A stretch of 64,000 nt of DNA from Clostridia bacterium (GCA_017416345.1 JAFQCR010000007.1:40388-104387); one strand, 5' to 3'. Positions 17,131-25,309 are shown, counted from the stretch's first letter. Program-made: numbers and translations. Notes: a model not told the origin generated them from the letters alone.

Positions 17131-17159
17131 TAGACAAATGGTGTGAAGTGTGTTAGAAT
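17131..17159 (+). promoter_or_regulatory. Promoter for the riboswitch-folT transcript
   Basis: TAGACA at 17131-17136, a 17-base spacer, and TAGAAT at 17154-17159, about 20 bases before the aptamer. Confidence 0.6.
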
Positions 17160-17187
17160 AACTGCGGTGTAAACCAATACAATAAAA

Positions 17188-17285
17188 ACAGAGTAGAAAC
17201 CGATGCGTGAAGTGCCTCAAAGAACGGGGAGTTGTCTTGGGGACGAAGGGCTTTTGCCTGCGGTAGCGGTTTCGCATCCCGCTGT
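17188..17285 (+). ncRNA. Tetrahydrofolate (THF) riboswitch aptamer
   Basis: The closing stem P1 is ACAG (17188-17191) with CTGT (17282-17285). The conserved single-stranded blocks of the THF-I class appear in order: GAGTAGA at 17191-17197, TGCG-GAAGTGCC around 17205-17217, GGACGAAGG near 17240-17249, GCGGTAG near 17260-17266, and GCATCCCGCTG before the end. Both the sequence and its place upstream of a folate transporter gene fit the class, first described in Clostridia/Lactobacillales. Confidence 0.93.
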
Positions 17286-17286
17286 A

Positions 17287-17356
17287 TAGTAAGAAGAATA
17301 TTGGACGTATGTCAAAAGCCTCTTATTATTTCAACGACGATGTAATAGGAGGTTTT
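17287..17356 (+). promoter_or_regulatory. Expression platform: Shine-Dalgarno-sequestering hairpin of folT
   Basis: CCTCTTATTA (17319-17328) can pair with TAATAGGAGG (17343-17352), hiding the AGGAGG ribosome site of folT. TAGTAAGAAG (17287-17296), just 3' of the aptamer, can pair with the same CCTCTTATTA and free the site. No terminator-like T-run is present, so control is probably at translation. The pairing is read by eye. Confidence 0.65.
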
Positions 17357-17360
17357 ATTT

Positions 17361-17897
17361 ATGCAAAAACAAAACAACACACAGTACACACGAATGGTTG
17401 CTATCCTTGGCATTCTGTCGGCCGTTGCCGTTATCTGCTCGGGTGTTTTTCCGATGGGTCTTACGGTTAGGGTAGGCGAGTTTATCAAGCTGTCCCCCGT
17501 TTTTCTGGCGGTTGCGCTGGCCGGTAGTATGTACGGCTGGTGGGCAGGTGCTTTGGTGGCATTTATTGCCGATTTTATGCAGGCCTTGGTTTCGGGGCTT
17601 GGATTTTCACCGCTTATTTTAGCGGTCAACGTGCTGTGCGGTGCTTGCTTCGGACTTTTACTGCACAACACAAAAAGTGTGTTTAAGATCGTTTTGTCGG
17701 TACTGCTGACCCAGATCGTTGGAGGCCTTTGCCTTAACACACTTGCATTGCATTGGCAGTACGGTATGCCGATTTTTCCGACTGTTTATTGGAGAATGTT
17801 GCAGACGGCTATTATGATTTTTGTTGAGACGGTCATGCTGATCCTCATAATCAAGACCGCCGACCTGCCGAAAAGGTTGAGGAAAGGCGACAAGTAG
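17361..17897 (+). CDS. folT: Folate ECF transporter substrate-binding subunit FolT
   Basis: 178 residues, about six hydrophobic helices, with the N-terminal region MVAILGILSAVAVICSG and the family-typical VRVGEFIKLSPVFLAVALAG. ECF S components bind vitamin in the membrane and share an ATPase/EcfT module encoded elsewhere; none is in this window. The THF riboswitch upstream independently supports folate as the substrate. AGGAGG at 17348-17353 serves the ATG. It is a single-gene unit followed by a family B repeat. Confidence 0.93.
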   Translation: MQKQNNTQYTRMVAILGILSAVAVICSGVFPMGLTVRVGEFIKLSPVFLAVALAGSMYGWWAGALVAFIADFMQALVSGLGFSPLILAVNVLCGACFGLLLHNTKSVFKIVLSVLLTQIVGGLCLNTLALHWQYGMPIFPTVYWRMLQTAIMIFVETVMLILIIKTADLPKRLRKGDK

Positions 17898-17909
17898 ATT
17901 TATCTTGAT

Positions 17910-17965
17910 AGGCTCCCCTTGAATGAACCAAGGGGAGCTGTCGAGTGAAACGAGACTGAGGGAGT
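17910..17965. repeat. Family B palindromic repeat, single copy
   Basis: GGCTCCCCTTG-loop-CAAGGGGAGC hairpin, then CTGTCGAGTGAAACGAGACTG and AGGGAG, the same downstream block as at 15400-15424. It lies 13 bases after the folT stop and may end its transcript. Confidence 0.8.
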
Positions 17966-17994
17966 ATGCTTTCCGCAAAGTCTTGTTTCGGTTT

Positions 17995-18020
17995 TCGGAA
18001 CGGATAAATCCGTTCCCTAC
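17995..18020. repeat. Family C repeat (GTAGGGAACGG type)
   Basis: GGAACGGATAAATCCGTTCC hairpin followed by CTAC. It overlaps the 3' end of the minus-strand 57-residue gene; the last codons use part of it. Confidence 0.65.
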
Positions 18021-18190
18021 ATTTCATCTTCTACGCTTGCAAGTGTCTGTGCTTTGAGCCTGTTTAATTCAGCTTTTGGTATCGAAACATAGATACAGCT
18101 TTGGCATTGGCCTACAATGTCCATTTCCACGTCATCCAAAGTGCACGAGTCATCATTTTGGTAAATACAAAAAATATTTTCACACAGCAT
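18017..18190 (-). CDS. Small Cys-rich protein, 57 residues, unknown
   Basis: ATG at 18190 with GAGGTG 6 bases upstream. The sequence has paired cysteines: MLCENIFCIYQNDDSCTL and then IVGQCQSCIYV, a likely small zinc-binding fold resembling the DUF1540-like type. No known function. It is divergent from the ribbon-helix-helix gene at 18300, and the shared 109-base gap carries two direct repeats. Confidence 0.7.
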   Translation of the reverse strand: MLCENIFCIYQNDDSCTLDDVEMDIVGQCQSCIYVSIPKAELNRLKAQTLASVEDEM

Positions 18191-18218
18191 ATCTGTCACC
18201 TCAAATGCATTTTAGCAT

Positions 18219-18252
18219 AACGGTTATAAAAATGCAACCATAAACGGTTATA
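18219..18252. promoter_or_regulatory. Two direct AACGGTTATA repeats in a divergent promoter region
   Basis: AACGGTTATA occurs at 18219-18228 and 18243-18252, 24 bases apart, between the 57-residue gene (minus) and the RHH gene (plus). It is a plausible operator for the RHH protein. Confidence 0.45.
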
Positions 18253-18299
18253 TAAATATAGTGAAAATTAAGCATAATATTGATGTAGGAGTTGATATT

Positions 18300-18482
18300 A
18301 TGTTTAAGATCGAAAACGAATTTAAATCTGCGAATATTTCACGCACAGTAAGGTTCACAGAGCCGTTGTTTGAAAAGCTCAACAAGGTTGCAACCGAGAA
18401 TGACATATCATTCAATCTGCTTGTGCTTCAATGCTGTAAATATGCGTTAGAAAATATGTCCGAGGACGAGCAAGAGAATTAA
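18300..18482 (+). CDS. Small ribbon-helix-helix-like protein
   Basis: 60 residues from ATG 18300 with TAGGAG at 18286-18291. The segment ISRTVRFTEPLFEKLNKVATENDISFNLLVLQCCKYAL has the strand-helix-helix pattern of Arc/MetJ- or CopG-type DNA-binding proteins: a TVRF strand, then LFEKLNKVA, then SFNLLVLQC. It ends 5 bases before the MATE transporter gene, so it probably shares its message and may regulate it. No partner toxin is visible, so it is not called an antitoxin. Confidence 0.7.
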   Translation: MFKIENEFKSANISRTVRFTEPLFEKLNKVATENDISFNLLVLQCCKYALENMSEDEQEN

Positions 18483-18487
18483 GTATT

Positions 18488-19819
18488 ATGCAGATCCAGC
18501 TTTCCGACCATTTTACCTATAAAAAACTACTGCGGTTCACGATGCCCTCGATTGCGATGATGATATTCACATCGATCTACGGCGTTGTGGACGGCTTTTT
18601 TGTGTCCAATTTTGTCGGTAAGGTGGAGTTTACCGCCGTCAATTTCATAATGCCGTTTCTGATGATTCTTTCAACCGTCGGTTTTATGATAGGCACGGGT
18701 GGCGGTGCGCTGATCGGCAAGACCCTTGGTGAGGGCGACAATAAAAAGGCCAACAGCCTTTTTTCGATGTTTGTCTATATTTCGATAGCACTTGCCGTGG
18801 TGATTGCGGCGGTCGGTATCGCCGTTTTAAGGCCCGTGTCATCGCTTTTGGGTGCCGAGGGTCAGTTGCTCGATGACTGTGTGCGTTACGGTCGAATTGT
18901 TTTAATGGGTCTGCCGTTTTTCACGCTTCAGATGGAGTTTCAGACCTTTTATGTAACCGCCGAAAAGCCGAATTTGGGGCTGTATACAACCCTTGCCGCA
19001 GGTATTTCAAATATGGTGCTGGATGCTTTGTTCGTCGGTGTTTTGCCCTTTGGACTCGAGGGTGCCGCCGCCGCAACGGCCGCAAGCCAGGCAGTTGGAG
19101 GGATAATTCCGCTTGTTTATTTTGCCCGACCCAATTCGAGCATTTTAAAGCTTGGAAAGGCCAAATATGACGGTCAAGCTATGTTAAGAGCCTGCACCAA
19201 CGGTTCGTCCGAGCTTATGAGCAACATTTCAATGTCGCTGGTCGGTATGCTTTACAACGTGCAGCTACTGAGATACGCAGGAGAGGACGGCGTTGCCGCC
19301 TACGGTGTGCTGATGTACGTCAATATGATATTCTTGGCCGTTTTCATCGGCTACGTTATCGGCACGGCGCCCGTGGTCAGCTTCCACTACGGCGCAGGCA
19401 ATCACCAAGAACTCAAAAGCCTTTTGAAAAAGAGCTTTGTTATTATCGGCGTGTCGTCGGTGGCGATGGTGCTGATGTCGATCGTGTTGGCCAAGCCGTT
19501 GTCGATGCTTTTTGCAAGCAGTCATCCAGATCTTTTGGCCATGACGGTCAGAGGCTTCTACATTTTCTCGTTCAGCTTCCTTTTTGCAGGCTTGGCCATC
19601 TTCGGCTCGTCGTTTTTCACGGCGCTCAACAACGGCCTTATCTCGGCGGTCATATCGTTCTTAAGAACGCTCGTTTTCCAAATAGCCGCCGTTATGCTGT
19701 TGCCGCTCATTTTTGGGCTTGACGGAATCTGGATATCAATCGTCGTAGCCGAGCTTGCCGCTGCCGCACTGTCGGTCGCATTCATCTTTGCAAGGAAAAA
19801 TAAGTATCATTATTTATAA
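18488..19819 (+). CDS. MATE family efflux transporter
   Basis: 443 residues with twelve hydrophobic helices in two homologous halves. The opening FTMPSIAMMIFTSIYGVVDGFFVSNFVG is characteristic of MATE (MatE) exporters of the Firmicute MepA/NorM branch. They expel cationic drugs or metabolites using Na+ or H+ gradients. The start has only a weak ribosome site and probably relies on coupling to the RHH gene 5 bases upstream. Substrate unknown. Confidence 0.92.
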   Translation: MQIQLSDHFTYKKLLRFTMPSIAMMIFTSIYGVVDGFFVSNFVGKVEFTAVNFIMPFLMILSTVGFMIGTGGGALIGKTLGEGDNKKANSLFSMFVYISIALAVVIAAVGIAVLRPVSSLLGAEGQLLDDCVRYGRIVLMGLPFFTLQMEFQTFYVTAEKPNLGLYTTLAAGISNMVLDALFVGVLPFGLEGAAAATAASQAVGGIIPLVYFARPNSSILKLGKAKYDGQAMLRACTNGSSELMSNISMSLVGMLYNVQLLRYAGEDGVAAYGVLMYVNMIFLAVFIGYVIGTAPVVSFHYGAGNHQELKSLLKKSFVIIGVSSVAMVLMSIVLAKPLSMLFASSHPDLLAMTVRGFYIFSFSFLFAGLAIFGSSFFTALNNGLISAVISFLRTLVFQIAAVMLLPLIFGLDGIWISIVVAELAAAALSVAFIFARKNKYHYL

Positions 19820-19825
19820 TCAAAC

Positions 19826-19901
19826 TTAAAAACGGAACGGTGAGGGCACCGTTCCCTACAAGATAGTTTAGTGTAGGGAACGACGCCTCGTCGTTCCGCA
19901 G
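19826..19901. repeat. Family C repeats, two facing copies
   Basis: GGAACGGTGAGGGCACCGTTCCCTAC at the left and GTAGGGAACGACGCCTCGTCGTTCC at the right form two hairpins in opposite orientation between converging genes. Confidence 0.75.
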
Positions 19902-19914
19902 AAATTCAAACAAT

Positions 19915-19949
19915 AACCCCGTAGTCGTCATTTTGACAACTACGGGGTT
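19915..19949. terminator. Bidirectional terminator between the MATE and GNAT genes
   Basis: AACCCCGTAGT / ACTACGGGGTT stem-loop with A-rich and T-rich flanks, between two converging genes. Confidence 0.8.
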
Positions 19950-19958
19950 GATTTTGTG

Positions 19959-21074
19959 TCAGTTCAGATAAGGGCAATAGATGGGGATGGGGAGGATGGC
20001 GTTAGCACCTGCTGTTAGACTTTGGCGGAATGCGTTGTTGCCGGCAAAGAGGAAATCGTAAACTTCAAGGCCTTTTAAGGTGAAATCGGCCTTTCCGTCA
20101 AACCGTTCAACACACGGCACACCGTTTTTAGCGGTGATGCTCCATTTGCCGAAAATGTCGGAATCTATGGTGAAGCTTCCCTCAAAATCACCGTTTGTGA
20201 GCTTGACGGCGAGGAAAAATTCTACCGTTTTCTTGAAATCATAAATTCTGAAATTGGCAGGCGGCCACATTCTGTAGCTTTCGGAATATTTTATTGCCGT
20301 GCGCATCAGCTCATACTCGGTATCGGGTACAACGTAGCAGACCGTGGCGGTGTTTTTGTAATTGAGATAAGCCTTCATCACGACAGCGAAATCATCAAGA
20401 TCAGATAGATAGACGTTCTTGATATACTCCGCATGAACGATGTAGCCGATAAACTCTCCGTGCTTGAAAGCGGCATAGTTGATACTTCCGTTCGAGGGCA
20501 GGGCGAGCTTATAATCCTCAAACTCACGTTCAAAATGATACTGCGTTTTGTAAAGCTCATAGGCTTTTTTCAGTATCTCATCACTTTGCTTGGTCAAATC
20601 TTCAAAAGTGATGCCCGAAATATCGAGCTTGGGGTCAAAAAAGCGGCCGTTTATATCAAACGAGCATTGCACTCCGCATTTGTGATACCCGAAACGGCGG
20701 TAGCGAGCCTCGTTGCCGTGAAAATAGCTGAAGGCAAAGCCGTCTTTTTTGTCCTCTTTGGCGGTGTGATTCAAAAGGGCTGACATATAACCCTTGCCAC
20801 GGCAGGTTTCATCAACGGCAATGTTGCCGCTTCCTGCGACCTTTAGCGAAAGGTCACCGTATTTTAAAACTAAGGGATAGCTTGCCGCCATTCCGACAAT
20901 TTTGCCGTCAAGCTTTATGCAATGGTGGGCGTTCATTGCGTCGTCCAAGGGGCGCATTATTCTGGGGAATAATGCTTTGAACGCTTCGGAGTCGTCCCTT
21001 TTAAAGGCCTTGCTCAAAAACTGCAGGCATTCCTTAAAGTCGTCCTTGGACATTCGGGTAAATATCTCTGCCAT
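19959..21074 (-). CDS. Eis-like GNAT N-acetyltransferase
   Basis: 371 residues, the usual length for the Eis/COG4552 family: two GNAT domains then an SCP2-like C-terminal domain. The acetyl-CoA loop reads VDETCRGKGYMSALL (about residues 89-103); the segment FSYFHGNEARYRRFGYHKCG is family-typical. The C-terminal part (from about residue 290, LAVKLTNGDFEGSF) is the sterol-carrier-like fold. Members acetylate amines, including aminoglycosides in mycobacterial Eis, but the substrate here is unknown. Monocistronic. Confidence 0.87.
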   Translation of the reverse strand: MAEIFTRMSKDDFKECLQFLSKAFKRDDSEAFKALFPRIMRPLDDAMNAHHCIKLDGKIVGMAASYPLVLKYGDLSLKVAGSGNIAVDETCRGKGYMSALLNHTAKEDKKDGFAFSYFHGNEARYRRFGYHKCGVQCSFDINGRFFDPKLDISGITFEDLTKQSDEILKKAYELYKTQYHFEREFEDYKLALPSNGSINYAAFKHGEFIGYIVHAEYIKNVYLSDLDDFAVVMKAYLNYKNTATVCYVVPDTEYELMRTAIKYSESYRMWPPANFRIYDFKKTVEFFLAVKLTNGDFEGSFTIDSDIFGKWSITAKNGVPCVERFDGKADFTLKGLEVYDFLFAGNNAFRQSLTAGANAILPIPIYCPYLN

Positions 21075-21193
21075 AAAAACACCGTCCTTTTCCTTTTTAT
21101 CTTACCACCGAGAAGATTTCAAGTCAATCCACAATTTGTTCGGTTTTACGGGATAATGAGAACATTTTGTGGAGTTTTTTACAATCTTTATGG

Positions 21194-21222
21194 TTGACTT
21201 TTGCAAATTTATTGTTTACAAT
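21194..21222 (+). promoter_or_regulatory. Promoter for the GH42-like gene
   Basis: TTGACT at 21194-21199, 17-base spacer, TACAAT at 21217-21222. It sits inside the longest open frame, which supports the later start codon at 21253. Confidence 0.7.
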
Positions 21223-21252
21223 GAAATTAAGAATCTCGAAGGAGTGGATGCT

Positions 21253-23337
21253 ATGTCATCAAAAGTAGTTTTTGAAAACAACCGACCCGAGCTTTATATC
21301 GACGGCAAGAAATATCCGCCGTTGGTGTTTGCGCTGAGCGATTTTCCGGGAGCCCGAAGCAACACGGCTTATGCTCACCGAAATGTCAAAAATTTTCACG
21401 AGCAGGGCATTGACCTGGTTTGTGCCGATACAAGCATTACACTTGGCTGGAGCAAGACGATGGAGTTTGACCCCGAGCCGCTCACAGCCGAATTGAGCGG
21501 TGTCCTTGAAGCCAATCCCAATGCCAAGATACTTCTTCGTTTACACGTCAATCCCCCTTATTGGTGGATGAAGGACAATATGGAGGAAACCGTTAAGTAT
21601 GACGGTGAATACGGTATCGACAACGGTGAACAGCAAAGACTTATTGCGTATGACCATTTGGGACATATAAGGGTCAGCCTGGCATCCGAAAAATGGAGAA
21701 CCGAAGCAGGCGAGTGTGTTAAGGCTTTCTGTGAAGCATTAAAAGGCACACCCGAGGGTGATGCGCTTTTTGCCGTGCAGATCGCCTGCGGAAAGAACGG
21801 TGAATGGCACAACTGGGGTCTTGAGGAGTCCGAGCCTGCCGTCCGAGCCTACCGCCGCAGACTGAAGGAAAAATTCAAAACGGTTGAGGCTTTGAGAGAG
21901 TACTATGGAGACCCCGAGGTTACCTTTGAAAATGCCGAATACTGTCTGTCGTTAAAGGGCATAAAGGGTGACGGCACCTTCAGAGAGCCTAAATCAATGA
22001 GAAAGCAGTATGAGTCGTTCTGCTCGCATCTGCTCAACCCCACCGAGGCAATCGTCTACTTCTGCAAGGTGGTTAAGGAAAGCTTTGAAACACCCATTTT
22101 GACGGGTGCGTTTTACGGGTATCTTTTCGGTCAGGGAAACGGCCTTGAAGGGGCTCATATGTATCCCGATGTTCTGTTCAACAATCGCAAATACATTGAT
22201 TTTCTTTGCGGCCCTGCACCGTATAATGAAAACCGAAAGATAGACTTCGCACCGTCTTTGAGAGGTATTTTGGAGTCCTCCCGACTGAACGGTGTTTTAT
22301 GGCTGACCGAGATGGATCAGGCTCCCGAGGGAACTATTGACGTGCAGTTTGGCGACCCTGAAAAGATAGATGAGTCAATAGCCATAATGCGCCGCAACAT
22401 TCTGCTGAACCTCGTCAAGGGTCAAGGTGCGTGGTATTACGATCACCGTGTTGTGCCCGGTTTATCGGGTGGAGAAAGAGGTAAAAAATACCGCGGATCG
22501 TCCATTTACATAAAGGACGGCTGGTGGGAGCGCCCCGAGTTTTTGGCTGAGATCAAAAAGCACCGTGAGCTTGCCGAAAAGCTTTGTGAAAAAGAGTATA
22601 AGCCTGCCGCCGATGTTTTGTTGGTGCTTGATGAAAAGGCGAGATACATCCAAGCGCAATGCACGGGTAATGACCAGCGATCCTATTTTGCCATTGCAGG
22701 CACCAAGGCAATGTTTGACTGCATTTATATGGGCGACCTTGAAAAGGCCGAGCTTGACCGTTATAAGTGCGTGGTGTTTATGAATGCCAACAATTTAGAC
22801 GAAAACGGCCGTAAGCGTGTTTGGGCAGTTGCCGAAAAGTGCAATGTGCTTTATATGTATGCCCCGGGTTACGCAGACGGTGACACCTTAAGTGCAGAGC
22901 ATATTGGTGAAACGGTTGGCTTTAACGTCAAGCGCTTGGAAAATGTACCCGAGGGTTATGTATGTGACGGAAATAAGTTCCGATACCCCGAGCACAAGTA
23001 TACCTCATTCTTTGAGATCGAGGATGCTTCGGTTGAGGTGTTGGCAACCTATGACGGCACCGAAAGGGCGGTTGCCGCAAGACGGGGAAATATTGCATAT
23101 ATCGGTTCACCGATTTATGACACCGAGCTTGTCAAAAAGGTATTCAAAGACTTTAAAGTGCATATATATACCGAGGATGAGTGCTTTGTTTTTGCCGGCG
23201 CAGGCATTGTGTTTGTCAACAAGGCCAAGGCAGGCAAGGTCGACCTTACGCTCAAAAACGGCAAGGTGTTAAACCTCGAGCTGCCCGACAACGTGACGGC
23301 CGTGTTTGATGCCGAAACGGGTGACCGATTGCTTTAA
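21253..23337 (+). CDS. Beta-galactosidase-like glycoside hydrolase (GH42-like, clan GH-A)
   Basis: 694 residues from ATG 21253 with GAAGGAG upstream. The N-terminal two-thirds is a TIM-barrel like GH42 beta-galactosidases; candidate catalytic acids are E184 in GKNGEWHNWG and E353 in LWLTEMDQ. Residues from about 480 look like the glutamine-amidotransferase-like trimerisation domain (CVVFMNANNLDENGRKRVW), followed by a small beta domain. No signal peptide, so it would act in the cytoplasm. It has its own promoter and no neighbouring sugar transporter. The exact GH family is uncertain: the motifs diverge from canonical GH42. Confidence 0.78.
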   Translation: MSSKVVFENNRPELYIDGKKYPPLVFALSDFPGARSNTAYAHRNVKNFHEQGIDLVCADTSITLGWSKTMEFDPEPLTAELSGVLEANPNAKILLRLHVNPPYWWMKDNMEETVKYDGEYGIDNGEQQRLIAYDHLGHIRVSLASEKWRTEAGECVKAFCEALKGTPEGDALFAVQIACGKNGEWHNWGLEESEPAVRAYRRRLKEKFKTVEALREYYGDPEVTFENAEYCLSLKGIKGDGTFREPKSMRKQYESFCSHLLNPTEAIVYFCKVVKESFETPILTGAFYGYLFGQGNGLEGAHMYPDVLFNNRKYIDFLCGPAPYNENRKIDFAPSLRGILESSRLNGVLWLTEMDQAPEGTIDVQFGDPEKIDESIAIMRRNILLNLVKGQGAWYYDHRVVPGLSGGERGKKYRGSSIYIKDGWWERPEFLAEIKKHRELAEKLCEKEYKPAADVLLVLDEKARYIQAQCTGNDQRSYFAIAGTKAMFDCIYMGDLEKAELDRYKCVVFMNANNLDENGRKRVWAVAEKCNVLYMYAPGYADGDTLSAEHIGETVGFNVKRLENVPEGYVCDGNKFRYPEHKYTSFFEIEDASVEVLATYDGTERAVAARRGNIAYIGSPIYDTELVKKVFKDFKVHIYTEDECFVFAGAGIVFVNKAKAGKVDLTLKNGKVLNLELPDNVTAVFDAETGDRLL

Positions 23338-23370
23338 AAGTTATAACCTCCGCAATTTCTATAAAACGAC

Positions 23371-23423
23371 GATCCCTCAGTCAAAACCTGCGGTTTTGCC
23401 AGCTCTCTTTACACAAGGGAGCC
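23371..23423. repeat. Family B palindromic repeat, reverse orientation
   Basis: GATCCCTCAGTC, an AAAACCTGCGGTTTT hairpin, then AGCTCTCTTTACACAAGGGAGCC. Same layout as the ends of the DUF559 cassette at 48380 and 48829. Confidence 0.8.
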
Positions 23424-23449
23424 TTCATTAAAACAAGGAGAGTGTTGCG

Positions 23450-24370
23450 ATGTTTGTTTTTGATCTGCATTGCGACACTCTTTTTAAGTTTTTTGAAAAC
23501 CAACGGTATTCAATTTCAAAGAACAACGGTCATATTTCGGATGTTGGGTTGAAAAACGGCGGATACTTGGCGCAATGCTTTGCCATTTATCAGCCGACCG
23601 ATATTACGGGGGACAGAGGCTTTGATTATTTTAAAAAGCAATGCGACGTGTTCAAAAATGCTGTGAGCAAAAGCTTGGTTTTGGAAATGGCGACCGATAA
23701 AATGGATATCGAAGAAAACCGCAAAAACGGCAAGGTTTCGGCGGTTTTGACGGTTGAAAATGCCGATTTCCTGCAAAACGACCTGCAAAGGATAAAAACG
23801 GTTGAGGAAAAGGGCGTAAAAGTTTTGGGACTTGTTCACAACGGTGAAAACTGCTTGGGATATCCGCATTCAAACGATAAAGCTTTGTCCGAGCTGCCGC
23901 TTAAAGGCTTTGGCTGTGAGGTGGTTCAGGCGCTAAATTCCACCAACATCACGGTCGATGTTTCACATCTTAATGTCGGCGGCTTTTGGGACGTTGCAAG
24001 GCTTTCAAAAAAGCCGTTTGTGGCAACGCATTCGGGTTGCTCGGCGGTTTTTAAGCATTCCAGAAACCTTTACGATGAGCAGATCAAGGCAATTGCCGAG
24101 AGTGGCGGTGTTGTGGGATGCGTGTTTTATTCTCACTTTTTAAACGGTACCAACACCACCGATATTGACAGCATTCTTCGTCACCTTGAGCATCTTATCA
24201 ATGTCGGTGGCGAGGATGTTGCGGCGCTTGGCTCTGATTTTGACGGAATGGATTGTGACCTGCCGTTTGATGCTTCAAAAATACAGATTTTGGTTGAGGC
24301 CATCACAAGTAAATTCGGTTTTTCGGTCACTGAAAAGCTCTGCTTTAGAAATGCAATGAGGATAATATAA
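23450..24370 (+). CDS. Membrane dipeptidase-type peptidase (M19)
   Basis: 306 residues, matching the renal dipeptidase family M19. Metal ligands are visible: DLHCDT (H7, D9), the bridging Glu in TVENAD, the His of DVSHLN and of ATHSGC, and the Asp of GSDFDG. M19 enzymes hydrolyse dipeptides, including D-amino acid-containing ones. No signal peptide. AAGGAG precedes the ATG. Monocistronic with a strong terminator 6 bases after the stop. Confidence 0.92.
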   Translation: MFVFDLHCDTLFKFFENQRYSISKNNGHISDVGLKNGGYLAQCFAIYQPTDITGDRGFDYFKKQCDVFKNAVSKSLVLEMATDKMDIEENRKNGKVSAVLTVENADFLQNDLQRIKTVEEKGVKVLGLVHNGENCLGYPHSNDKALSELPLKGFGCEVVQALNSTNITVDVSHLNVGGFWDVARLSKKPFVATHSGCSAVFKHSRNLYDEQIKAIAESGGVVGCVFYSHFLNGTNTTDIDSILRHLEHLINVGGEDVAALGSDFDGMDCDLPFDASKIQILVEAITSKFGFSVTEKLCFRNAMRII

Positions 24371-24375
24371 TAACA

Positions 24376-24402
24376 AAAGCCGACTCGTGTGAGTCGGCTT
24401 GA
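24376..24402 (+). terminator. Terminator after the M19 peptidase gene
   Basis: AAGCCGACTC-GTGT-GAGTCGGCTT stem-loop followed by a T-rich run; converging genes suggest it works in both directions. Confidence 0.85.
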
Positions 24403-24406
24403 TCTT

Positions 24407-25309
24407 TTATAGGAATTTTTCACCCTGCATCCAGAAAAGGCCGATTCCTAAATGAGGGATCTTGTTTTCCTTGATGGCCTTGATATAGGCTCGGCGGAGG
24501 GAATTGTCGGCAGGCAGTTTATCCACATCACTGCAATCGGTGGTGTTGAATATTCTCCAATAATCGCCCTCAACGGTCTTTTCGTGAGGTGTGACGTGGA
24601 AGAAGTCCATAAACTTTATGATGTTGCTGTCGGGCTTGAGCATCTCACGGTGCTCGGGTGCAATAAGCCACGAGCCTGTTCTGAACGGCACGATACCGTC
24701 CTTAAAGGCAGGCGCAAAGAATTTGCTTGCCTTAATAAAAGCGGCACGGCAATCCTCCTGCTTCAAAGGTCCCAAAGCGGGGATGTGGATGCCCACAAAA
24801 TGGTCGCCCGGGTAGAGATTTTTATATGGGCTTACGGTCTCGGCCTGGCAGAGGTTTATCTCAAACTGCAGTCTGCCCAGCGCAAAACGGGTGAGGTTGA
24901 AGAATCGGCCGAACCAATCGGTAACAAAGGTGCCCCAAACGCCTTTGACATCGTGGCATTCGTGCAGCTTGGCTTTGAAATCAAGGCAGGAATCGTGGTA
25001 AACTTCAAGGTCGATCCCACGCTTGATATAAAGCTCCTTCATGTGTTCGGATGCCAAGATAAGAAACACAAGGTCAACGGTTTCTTTAGGCTCTGCTATC
25101 GCTTCGGCAATGCCGCCTAACGGCTTGATCATCTGGCCGTAGTCGAACCAAATATCCGACTCATACAATCTTAAAGGATGCTCTGCTTTTTCGGCGGTCT
25201 CCGCGTTGGCATAAATGGCCTCGCAGGTCTTGATAAGTGCATTTTGAGCATCCTCGGGATAGTCAAACTCTTTAACAAAAGCTTTTAAATAATCGATTCT
25301 TTTTTGCAT
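24407..25309 (-). CDS. Acyltransferase domain-containing protein (DUF5596/GNAT C-terminal type)
   Basis: 300 residues from ATG 25309 with GAGGTG 6 bases upstream. It resembles the clostridial 'acyltransferase domain-containing' family: an N-terminal helical part and a C-terminal half with FALGRLQFEIN, GDHFVGIHIPALGPL and GSWLIAPEHREML. These are fused or free GNAT-like proteins with no tested substrate. Monocistronic. Confidence 0.72.
   Translation of the reverse strand: MQKRIDYLKAFVKEFDYPEDAQNALIKTCEAIYANAETAEKAEHPLRLYESDIWFDYGQMIKPLGGIAEAIAEPKETVDLVFLILASEHMKELYIKRGIDLEVYHDSCLDFKAKLHECHDVKGVWGTFVTDWFGRFFNLTRFALGRLQFEINLCQAETVSPYKNLYPGDHFVGIHIPALGPLKQEDCRAAFIKASKFFAPAFKDGIVPFRTGSWLIAPEHREMLKPDSNIIKFMDFFHVTPHEKTVEGDYWRIFNTTDCSDVDKLPADNSLRRAYIKAIKENKIPHLGIGLFWMQGEKFL

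Noticed and set aside
18300-18482. RHH protein as the antitoxin of a toxin-antitoxin pair
   Set aside because: No toxin-like gene is adjacent: the divergent 57-residue protein is Cys-rich without toxin features, and the downstream gene is a MATE exporter.
21169-21252. Longer N-terminus of the GH42-like protein
   Set aside because: The extra stretch contains a good promoter (TTGACT-17-TACAAT), and the ribosome site GAAGGAG fits the ATG at 21253.
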